A DNA stretch of 15,953 bases from positions 1 to 15,953 of the forward strand of contig JADIIX010000292.1 in assembly GCA_027604505.1 (NCBI GenBank), written 5' to 3'. How positions within the stretch are numbered: the stretch's first letter is position 1; every line of letters starts with the position of its first letter. The position numbers and the translations under genes were made by a program. The notes beneath the pieces are model-generated. The model was not told where the DNA came from, ran no database searches, and saw only the letters and a program-made list of their open reading frames with translations. Source of the DNA: Gonapodya sp. JEL0774. Its lineage: Eukaryota > Monoblepharomycota > Monoblepharidomycetes > Monoblepharidales > Gonapodyaceae. Shown piece after piece: positions 1 to 8,087 of the stretch.

Positions 1-734
1 CCCTTCTGTCATTCGATGTGGGGAGTTGACACTTCATACGAGGACTGGAATGCACGTGGCGGAGCAGATGGTCCCTGGAGTCACGTTTGATGTCAAGGAG
101 GTGGAGGAAGGAGGTGGATTGTGGGAGATATCATGCAGCGGGAGGAGTGGGAGCTCAATACAGCTCTGAGGTGATGATATGTTATTTAGGGGTAATCGTT
201 CACACTTATCGGCCAGTCATTGTTAGGAACTCTATGTATTTCGTATTTGAATCTGAGCGTCAGTGCAATGCCCGTTACTGACAGTGGCGTGTCGCGTCTC
301 GGAATACTGATCCGATGGAATACCGCGATGCGACCTTCTCATCTCGTCCATGGGTTGTCCACACCAAGAATACGCGTTGTGAATTGATCAGCTGTCCACT
401 AGAAAAACAATCGATCCAGGTAGGGATCACCTGCATTCATCATGAAACCGAGGCGACAGACTGGCGCTTCCAGGTAGATATTTGGTTTGTAGGAGAGGCG
501 AGAAAGATATCAGCGGGAGATGATACGCTTACGTTCTTTGATGAATTCTCGACATTGATCCTCCAATTCGTGATTGCCGGTACTGGAAGTCTGCACCCCG
601 TTTCCAACCGATAACTCAAACCACCAAGTGTCACACAAAAACGACGCAGACTACGTTCCAGACCCTCCATGCATCGTATCGATGGATCCCATGGAGTTGC
701 GGGACTTGGATTCGGTGAATTATCGTCGCCGAGC
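1..734. other. upstream region of the first RING gene
   Basis: No convincing gene is seen here. Short open frames occur on both strands (for example 315-614 + and 440-982 -), but they show no recognisable domain and no resemblance to the three RING genes. The stretch probably holds the promoter and 5' leader of the gene starting at 735. An ATG at 669 lies in frame with the one at 735 and would add 22 residues to that protein. Confidence 0.5.
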
Positions 735-2883
735 ATGACGACAGTCAGGGGCGCTTTGCGCTGTCCAAGCATCGCAATCGCCACAACTGCGGCGAGATTC
801 ATCGCCGTAGCGATTGCTACGTTTTCTGTTGTTGGAATGGCGCAAGAGGTGAACCAGACAAACTCTGCCTCTACGATCAGATCCGCGGGTGAGTAATTTG
901 ACAGCTGACAGGGACTGTTTTCCTCCCACCCATCGATGAAACCCACCCACCATCGCAGTCGCTTCATCAAATACATCTTCATCGTCGGCTGCGCGCTTTA
1001 CGCCCTCGGTCGACCCGGCCCTCGTGGCTGGAATCGTTGTCGCCGGCTCGATTGTGGGGACGCTTATTCTCGGAGTCTTGGTGCAACGGGTACAGAAATG
1101 GGTAAGTTGGGTGTGTGGCTTGCTTTGATAACTGGACGGAGTGGTGTTACGGTTGTGGGGTGACAGTCACTTTCGTTGATTCCACCCCCATGGCCCCCAG
1201 CGCCGGGACCTCTCTCTCCGCCCACTGCGTGCCCAAAATCCTTCGCTCTATGAAAATGTCGTTGCCAGTCGACTGGGTATCACCGACAACGACTTCTACA
1301 TCCCACCAGGCGTGCCCGTTACATTGACCGAGATCCGCGCGGCGCAAAAGAGAACGGACCCGTTTTTGCTACAGACCTTCAAAACGGAGGTGTTTGACGG
1401 GAACACTCCGGCTCAAGATGTACATGTGCAGATTGAAGTAGACGTGAAGGATCACTTCAGCGATGTGGATGGACAAATGGACCAGGATCGACTAACCCAA
1501 TCACAGGTTGTTTCCGAACCACCAAATGAAAACTGCACATGGCTTTCTGTAGATACACCAAGAACGACACATGTGAAGCCACTACTTACAGTGCAACCGC
1601 CGACTCTGCCACGACCCTCTGGCGAACCCCACACGTCCGCGCCGGATGCATCCAGCGGGCCGTTGAACCCCGACCACACTTCGACTATCTCGCGAACTCG
1701 CTCGTCTTTGACACCTCCTGTCACCCGTCTCATCATCACGTCCCCAACAACCGACAACTTGACTGCCGTCCTCGAGGCGGATCCTGCACCTCCAGACGAC
1801 GACCACCACCATCTCTCTCCTGTCCCTCGCTCGCCCTCACCATCTTCTTCGACCCGCCCGGCCTCCTCTCGCTCTCTCTCACCCTCGCCTTCCCGCCCTA
1901 CCTCGCCACCCACCACCGCTACGACGTGCTCCATATGCCTCGACCCTTTCACCCCCGGTACTCGTCTTCGGGTACTTCCTTGCAAGCACCGCTTCCACCT
2001 CACATGCATAGACGAGTGGCTCGTCAACGCACGTGGGGAGTGCCCTCTGTGCCGGATGGACCTCACCCGGCGGGGGCTTTGGTACAACAGTGTAGGGTCC
2101 AGCGACAGCGAAGAGGCCGACATCATGGACGACCAGAGTGATCGAGGTGGTGAACGTGTCGATGCAAGACGTCGCGGGAGGCGGAGAAGGCGTCGGTCCC
2201 TCCGAGAGATCTTTGCCGGCGATGGGGGAGTGCGAGCTGGCCGTACACGATCCCGCCAGACGTCGAGGACACCTTCGGCAGCCGGAAGTCGTTCACCCAG
2301 TGCCATGTCGTCCGTATCTGCGCAATCCTCTCGCCCATCTCGTCCACTGTCCTCCATCTTTGATGGCCCCACAACTGTGGGCATAATTGCGGTGGTGGAC
2401 GGCGTACCAGCCGCACAGCGCTCCGACACACCCTCGGTCTCCCGAGTCCCTTTTCTCCTCGCACCTGCTGGGTTTAGACCGACGTCATGGGCTGGTAGTG
2501 CTCTCAGTGTCCCGGAGAGTAGTGTGGACCGGGTGGGTCGGGAGGGAAGCCGGAGTAGGTCGCGGTCGAGAAGTCCGTTTTGGGACCGTTTAAGGCGAAG
2601 ACAAAGTGGAAGTGGAAACCAGCGGGATGAACAGCAGATGGAGCAGGGTGGGCCCTCTGATCAGGGTAGTGCACTTGCGCAGAACACGTGTGTTATTGCC
2701 GGAAGTTCAGATCGCAACACACAAGAGGAAACCACATCATCGCCCATGTCACCTTCTGGAAATGATCTACTTCCGCGAGCGGCGTTTGACGATTCGGAAG
2801 CATCTGCTCTTGCACTGGCCGGTGAAGGTGGCGTGCTGCCAGGCGGGAACTCGAATATCCACAACAGCGCGGGCGCTGCATGA
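735..2883 (+). CDS. membrane-anchored RING-H2 E3 ubiquitin ligase-like protein, paralogue 1
   Basis: I infer three exons, 735-888, 959-1101 and 1201-2883, with GT-AG introns of 70 nt (phase 1) and 99 nt (phase 0), giving 659 residues. A signal-like hydrophobic stretch (residues 22-34) ends in G-M-A at a plausible cleavage site near residue 36. A Ser/Thr-rich stalk with N-glycosylation sequons (NQT, NTS) follows, then a transmembrane helix at about 72-93. The cytosolic part opens with RRDLSLRPLRAQNPSLY, then a Pro/Ser-rich linker, then a RING-H2 at residues 342-383. That RING has all eight ligands, including C-x-H-x2-H-x2-C and the I-D-E-W-L segment typical of ATL-like E3s that recruit an E2. 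A basic block (about 2160-2245) and an RS-rich tail follow. The topology and E3 role are inferred from the family; the substrate is unknown. The start at 735 is chosen for the signal peptide, but 669 is possible. Confidence 0.82.
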
Positions 2884-3213
2884 CGATACTCTAACGACTC
2901 GAGTCGGTCAGGGAGAGGGTACTCGTGTCTCGAACAATGCAATCACAGCGTTTGATTTTTTCGGTGACGCGTGTTTGATACCGTGTCTTTATGTATATGT
3001 TCAATGGCATGCTCTCATAACTTTACGACCAGTCGTCCAGAAAACACCCATGCTATTCTTTGGAAAGTGTGCTAATGGGCTCGTCAATAGTGCCAAATGG
3101 GGGAAAACACTTTCCCCAGGAATATTGCGGCTTCAGGGTACCAGGGACGGCCAAGCTTCTCTCCAAGGATCGATAGAGCTCATGTTAAGCACATTATTAC
3201 TACCAAGATTCCG
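2884..3213. other. intergenic region between RING paralogues 1 and 2
   Basis: This should hold the 3' end of paralogue 1 and the promoter of paralogue 2. A small perfect inverted repeat lies at 3100-3117, with arms GGGGAAA and TTTCCCC and a 4-nt loop. The open frame from 3097 continues into the first exon of paralogue 2, so a start at 3097 cannot be excluded. No other gene is visible. Confidence 0.5.
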
Positions 3214-5244
3214 ATGATCAAACCTCTTGCTGTGTCTGAAAGCGAGAGTTGGGGATGGAACGCACGCCGCTGGTTTCAATGGAGGCGGCAAACGAGAACA
3301 ACTGTGCACGGCATCATCGAGGAGCTTTTACTCGGAGTCACGGTGATCGTGATCTCCGCTACAAGCTGCTGGGCTGGAGGTACTCCTGTCGAAGAAACTG
3401 GGTCCACTGTTCTCGGTTCAAGTGGTTTGAGCAGTGAGCGTCCGCAGGAAGATGAATCCGCAACAGGCCCCGTTATTTCCAAAACGTGAACGTTTACTTT
3501 GCTGTTTGGAATCTGCAGCTACTCTTGACTCTCAATCGGCATTCACGGAGATCCCTTTTTCCAACGTTCCCTTCCCGAACGGCAGTCCTTCTCTCATAGT
3601 CGCCGCATTCATATTCGTCGGAGTTTCGGTCGCGTCATTTGCAATCACGGCGTATCTTATTTACAAGCTGAGAAAGTGGGTGAGTACGTGATTGTGAGAA
3701 ACGGGAGATGGGTAACGTTGGGTCTTCAGGTGGGAGATGTCGTTGCATAGTAGCTACTATGACATGGAGTTGGATCACCACGAGTTCCAGAGAAACATGA
3801 GTTGCTAAGCTTTTCCATCCCTGAGCAAGGACCTATCGTCCATAATTCTCACCATGCTCCGCTCCAGCGACGCAACCTCTCTCTTCAACCCCTCCGCGAG
3901 CAAAACCCCACCCTCTACCGCGATGTCATTCGCACCCAAATCGGCCTCCACAGCTGCTACGACGTGTACATTCCGCGTGGCGTACCCACGACCACGAGAG
4001 CCATCCGCGCTGCACAGACGCGAACTGACCCGTACCTTCTCCAGACGTTCAAGACGGTCGTATATCGGGGACCTGGAGCCGATGCCGACCATAAAGTGAA
4101 TGAAGATAGTTCGGATGCTAAGAAGCAAGAACCAGAGGACCCTCGAGTTACCGTTCGTGAGAGAGATGACACCATCACTTCTGCAGAAAAGAGCGCAGAA
4201 TCCGTCGTACCTTCTGCTGATTTGGTGATAGTCTCTCCTGCCGCGGAGGAGGCTACTTTGCACTCCGCAGAGATGGCGAACATGGATGAGGAAGATGCGG
4301 AGGTCATGGATATGCAGGACACTCTGTCGTGCTCATATAAGACTGATAACGCGGTTCCCATCGAAATTGATTCAAGTTCCGGTCCAGACGGAGAGCCGAG
4401 ATGCGCGGCTGCACGCTTCGTTGTTACATCTGCAACGGACAACTTGCCTGAGGCGCCAATGCGGCCCATGCCGCCGCTTCCTGGTTTCATCGTTCCACCG
4501 ACAACTACTCAAATTTCGCCTGCAACGTCCTCGCATCCATTCACACGCCCGCCTTCTGTTCAGCGAGCATCTGCTGTCTCCCCGTCTGCCACTTTCCAAT
4601 GCACCATTTGCCTCGACTCGTTCGTCACTGGTCACACTCTCCGCATTCTACCGTGCACGCACACCTTTCACACGAAATGCATCGACGAGTGGCTCGTCAA
4701 CACACGGGGAGAGTGCCCTTTGTGCAGACTGGACCTCACTCGTCGGGGTTCGTGGTACCAGAGCAGTGCTGGGTCGAGCGGGAGCCGAAGTGGAACGGAA
4801 GAATCGGAAGACGGGGCGGATGCAGCAGCTGGTTCGGAGAAGAACCGTGGACGTCGCAGAAAGAGGCGATCGTTACGGGTCCTCTTTGCGGGCGACGGAG
4901 GTGTGCGTGCGGGACGGTCGCGTACGAGGTCGCACAGAAGTCAGTCAGCCAGTGAGATGTCGATGCGAGCTGGAAACAGGCTTTCTATTCCGGTCAGCTT
5001 CGGGAGCTCTCAGCACAGTCGAAGCAGATCGAGGAGCCCAGGATTTTGGAGGGTGGGGGGGCGAATTGGAGTCAGAGGGAGCCAGGTCGGTGGACTAACA
5101 GCGGTGGACACTGATAATCTCGCGGTGGGAAATGCTCTCGATACCGGCGCTAGTGTGAGCAACATTGTGGATGTTGGAACAGCTGTTCAGCGGAATGGAG
5201 TCATGCCCGCGAGTCCTGATCACGCATCCTCGAGACAAGCGTGA
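3214..5244 (+). CDS. membrane-anchored RING-H2 E3 ubiquitin ligase-like protein, paralogue 2
   Basis: I infer three exons, 3214-3433, 3519-3679 and 3868-5244, giving 585 residues. The introns are 85 nt (phase 1) and 188 nt (phase 0), the same phases as in paralogue 1. A shorter intron starting at the GTGAAC at 3486 was discarded because it breaks the frame. The N-terminus has a Trp/Arg-rich segment, then a hydrophobic stretch at about 38-54. After the stalk comes a transmembrane helix at about 99-122. The cytosolic part begins RRNLSLQPLREQNPTLY and carries an R-A-A-Q-T-R-T-D-P-Y-L-L-Q-T-F-K motif shared with paralogue 1. The RING-H2 at residues 372-413 has all eight Cys/His ligands and the I-D-E-W-L-V-N segment. 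A basic block followed by F-A-G-D-G-G-V-R-A-G-R and an RS-rich tail also match paralogue 1, so these two are the closest pair. The role as a membrane E3 is inferred from the family. The exact ATG is the least certain part; 3097 is an in-frame alternative. Confidence 0.8.
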
Positions 5245-5921
5245 ATAATACTTCACACTCATCAACGGCCTTCTGTGTGACCAGAAACGCAGAATCTGCA
5301 CATAATACGTCTATTGCACTCAATTTTAATTGAATCGCTTGCCTAATTTGCACGACTCCTATCTGAAATGTAATGTCCAAAAGCACCCTAACGGTCTTTC
5401 GAGTCGCATCCCTGTCAGTGCGTAGCAGATACTTTTCCATTCACGTTGCGTTTCAAAGATGCTTGAGGACACTCTTTCAAGGTATATGCGCGTCACATCC
5501 ATCAGTTTCTTGGAGTACTAACAGGAGCACGTCAGGACCCCTTCGGTTCTTTGCCACCGAAGCAGATTTCAACAGACGCGGTGAAATTTCTGAGTATCGA
5601 TTCCTTTTGTAGTGAGGGAGACATTTGCGTGGGGACACATCAGACCGTTCCCAGGGCGGTGCAGGTCCCGCTCGCAAAAACAGGGTCCGACGAATGTACT
5701 AATTAAATTTGAATCAGAATCCATCACGCGAAATCGGAGCAACCAGGACCGATTCAGTTTGTGACATTTTGGAGAGTGCGCAAGTCTTCCGCGATCTGGG
5801 AAACCGGACAGAGGCAGGCGAGAAAGGATTATTACGAAAGGGATCATTGCTGGGCATCCGGTCAGCTCCCTTGATAAAGAAAAGAAAATTGCCGAATTCC
5901 GTCCCTCGAGCTCTCCAACGA
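5245..5921. other. intergenic region between RING paralogues 2 and 3
   Basis: No independent gene is supported. Short open frames on both strands have no recognisable features. The frame of paralogue 3 is open back to an ATG at 5709, so part of this stretch could be coding if that start is used. A 14-nt A/T palindrome at about 5320-5333 may mark the 3' end of paralogue 2. Confidence 0.45.
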
Positions 5922-7475
5922 ATGGGCAGTGCCAATCGACCGAGTCGAATCAGTCGGAGTGCTGGGTTTGGTGGCGATGGCAACGTGCGATCTCCAATCT
6001 CTGGGTGTCGTGGGTCCACGGGCCGTTTATCCGCACTCCGACCGACATTTTATCTTTACGGAACCGTGCAGTTGGGACTTTCGATTGTTGTATTGCAATC
6101 ATTCGCGGAGAAATCTTCTGCTGTCATATTGGCTGGCTCGCTCCCTGCCAATACGCAGTACCCGATGGCGAACAGCAGTATCACCACCCCTTCCTCAACC
6201 GCCGACAACGTCTCGGTGACCTCCGTGATCTCCACACCAACACCGGATACTCCACAGAGTTCTTCGAATATATGGACTTCGTCGGGACTGCTTGCACTTG
6301 TTGGCTTGGTTGGAGTTCTAACCTTGCTCATGATGCTCATGTTCATCTGGAGGTACCTCAGACGTCGAGTGAGTAATCAGAGTGTTCTAATGGTGCATAG
6401 GGCAGAGTGCTGCCTGTCTTATGGGCAAATGTTCGGGGCGCGGCCGTTCCTCCTGATGTCTGAAGTTTGGTGTTCAGAGTCATTCTTGATTACCCACCGT
6501 TTCACTCTCCTTACCATCCACCAGCGCACTGTTCACGACCTCTCTCTCCTTGCCAAACAAAATCCCGCCCTTTACGCCCTCGTCACGTCGGAGAACCTTT
6601 GGGATTCTCCGGAACCCTACCCAGGAGGTCCAGTCGAGACGGTGGTTCATCCCCTAGTTCTCCAGACGTGGCCGGTATGGAAGTGGGTAGACGGACCCCC
6701 ACCTGGCGCGAAGGAAGATGGAACGGTAGTCGCGATGGATGGCAGCGATGTGGATCAAAAGGGAGGCGAAGATGGGAAACCCCAAGAACGGTCGTCAGAA
6801 GAGCTTGTCCGTGACGGCGAGGACATTGGCGTCCCGCCTGGACCCACGTGGATTACACCTCCTTCGCGTCGTCGTGGTTCTGTAAGCGCACACCGAACCG
6901 TTACAGATACGGTGATGCAGATGGAGGAGATCCGTGCTCCTGCCCGCCACGGATCCCTCGTTTCCGTTACAGGTGCGGGTGTGGGAAGATCATCAAGTGA
7001 CGTGCTTCCCAGCTCGCCGTCAACTCCCGAACTCGCAACTGGCACCCGCAGCATCACCTGGAAGACCCGCCGACCATCCGCTTCATCTCTTCCCAACTCC
7101 GCCACCCCTGCAGTCCCCGTCCGCACACCCTCTTATTCTTCCGCTGTAGTACAACCATCCTCACCTTCGCCCTCCCGCCTGTCGCAGTTCTCCTCCGTCA
7201 TAACATCCCTCTCGGCGCTGGCCAGCCCATCTAGCCAACCCATTCGCGCCGGAGCGTGCCCCATCTGTCTCGAACCCTACGCCGCGTCGACCACCCTTCG
7301 AATGCTCCCCTGTGGTCACTCGTTTGACGTTGGGTGTGTGGACGAGTGGCTGTGTTTCACAAAGGGTGCGTGCCCCGTGTGCAGGATGGACGTGACGAGG
7401 AGTGGCAAGTGGTGGAAAATGAAAGTGAAGGAGGAGCAGGACAGGCAGGGAGGTGTGTCGGGAGAAGAGGTATGA
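5922..7475 (+). CDS. membrane-anchored RING protein with an Asp ligand, paralogue 3
   Basis: I infer two exons, 5922-6368 and 6525-7475, giving 465 residues. The single 156-nt intron (GTGAGT...CCAG, phase 0) sits directly after the transmembrane helix, as in the two neighbours. Its removal joins L-R-R-R to R-T-V-H-D-L-S-L-L-A-K-Q-N-P-A-L-Y, which aligns with the juxtamembrane motif of the other two. The stalk is Ser/Thr-rich with NSS and NVS sequons; the transmembrane helix is at about 123-143. The RING is at residues 394-435: C-P-I-C...L-P-C-G-H-S-F-D-V-G-C...C-P-V-C. The fifth zinc ligand, His in the paralogues, is Asp417. The protein ends 30 residues after the last RING Cys and lacks the basic/RS tail of the others. 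The start is uncertain: 5709, 5922 and 6165 are in-frame ATGs, and only a moderately hydrophobic segment upstream of the stalk could act as a signal. E3 activity is inferred and depends on whether Asp holds zinc. Confidence 0.75.
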   Translation: MGSANRPSRISRSAGFGGDGNVRSPISGCRGSTGRLSALRPTFYLYGTVQLGLSIVVLQSFAEKSSAVILAGSLPANTQYPMANSSITTPSSTADNVSVTSVISTPTPDTPQSSSNIWTSSGLLALVGLVGVLTLLMMLMFIWRYLRRRVSNQSVLMVHRAECCLSYGQMFGARPFLLMSEVWCSESFLITHRFTLLTIHQRTVHDLSLLAKQNPALYALVTSENLWDSPEPYPGGPVETVVHPLVLQTWPVWKWVDGPPPGAKEDGTVVAMDGSDVDQKGGEDGKPQERSSEELVRDGEDIGVPPGPTWITPPSRRRGSVSAHRTVTDTVMQMEEIRAPARHGSLVSVTGAGVGRSSSDVLPSSPSTPELATGTRSITWKTRRPSASSLPNSATPAVPVRTPSYSSAVVQPSSPSPSRLSQFSSVITSLSALASPSSQPIRAGACPICLEPYAASTTLRMLPCGHSFDVGCVDEWLCFTKGACPVCRMDVTRSGKWWKMKVKEEQDRQGGVSGEEV

Positions 7476-7929
7476 TGTGGTTGACGGTGGACGTGAGTGC
7501 ACGTGTTGATGGTGGATGTACATTAGTGGCAATTCGATGCTCTTGCGCACCGAACAAGTGGCTTGGCGGAAGTAACGTCCGCATTTGTATTCATACCAAG
7601 TTTTTATTCGAGAATTCGGAGATATACACGCAATGATGTGTAATATCCATGAAAAACCTCCGCAGTCAGCCATCTTGTGGGAGCCAGCGCTTTGTAAGTG
7701 GAAAGGTCAGCGGTACCAGTGTTCTGCAATACAATCACCGCGTGGATCTGATGAGCAATTGTTCAGTGCAAATCTCAGGAGACATGGTTCATGGTTGCGA
7801 TCAAGGGAAGGGGAGGAATCAGAATTGGGCCAGAGATTGAGTACAGGCACCCCAAGCATCCCGATTGTGACGGAGTGAACCCAACGGTAGGAAAAGAGCG
7901 TGCCCGGAGCTCGCCAGGGCAAAATATGT
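7476..7929. other. 3' flank of the RING cluster up to the tRNA-like sequence
   Basis: No supported gene. Overlapping short open frames (for example 7585-7878 +, 7161-7673 -) lack domains and are most simply chance or shadow frames. The stretch should contain the 3' UTR of paralogue 3. CpG is still present here, so the composition change lies close to 7.9-8.1 kb. Confidence 0.45.
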
Positions 7930-8005
7930 AGCCCAATGCGGGGCTCGAACCCGCGACATTGAGATTAAGACTCACACATAATCATCATTTTGGGGTGCCA
8001 CGGGT
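7930..8005 (-). pseudogene. tRNA-Lys(CTT) pseudogene or tRNA-derived remnant
   Basis: On the - strand, 7976-7930 matches the 3' part of the tRNA at 15831-15903. It has an anticodon loop still reading CTT, the variable loop ATGTC, a T arm GCGGG/CCCGC with a TTCGAGC loop, and a 3' acceptor strand ATTGGGC followed by T. The anticodon stem has one T-T mismatch. The D arm and a matching 5' acceptor strand are missing. Homology to the other copy resumes in the 5' leader: 7987-8005 resembles 15912-15931 (ATTTTGG, then GGTGC, then a C/G/T-rich end). The copy therefore looks internally deleted and should not fold as a tRNA. Confidence 0.75.
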
Positions 8006-8013
8006 GGAAGCGG

Positions 8014-8025
8014 GGATATATATCC
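8014..8025. promoter_or_regulatory. TATA-like 12-bp palindrome upstream of the + strand gene
   Basis: GGATATATATCC is a perfect 12-bp palindrome whose core ends about 65 nt before the ATG at 8088. The position fits a fungal TATA element for that gene, but no transcription start can be seen, so the role is inferred. Confidence 0.35.
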
Positions 8026-8087
8026 AGGCACCCTGCACATGCCCACGTCACTGAAAATCAATTTACGTTTCATGCAACAAACCTGTC

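Noticed and set aside
440-982. 180-codon - strand open frame near the left end
   Set aside because: It covers exon 1 and intron 1 of paralogue 1 in antisense and has no domain; the sense reading has a signal peptide and phased introns.
1452-2429. 325-codon open frame on the - strand opposite paralogue 1
   Set aside because: It lies fully antisense to a well-supported RING exon, is low in complexity, and follows from the GC-rich codon use of the + strand gene.
5320-5333. A/T-rich palindrome downstream of paralogue 2 as a terminator
   Set aside because: TCAATT TT AATTGA is perfect but short and in AT-rich sequence; fungal Pol II 3' ends are not defined by such hairpins.
5709-7475. A single uninterrupted 588-residue protein for paralogue 3
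   Set aside because: The segment 6369-6524 begins GTGAGT, ends CCAG and sits exactly where the paralogues have an intron; removing it restores the shared juxtamembrane motif.
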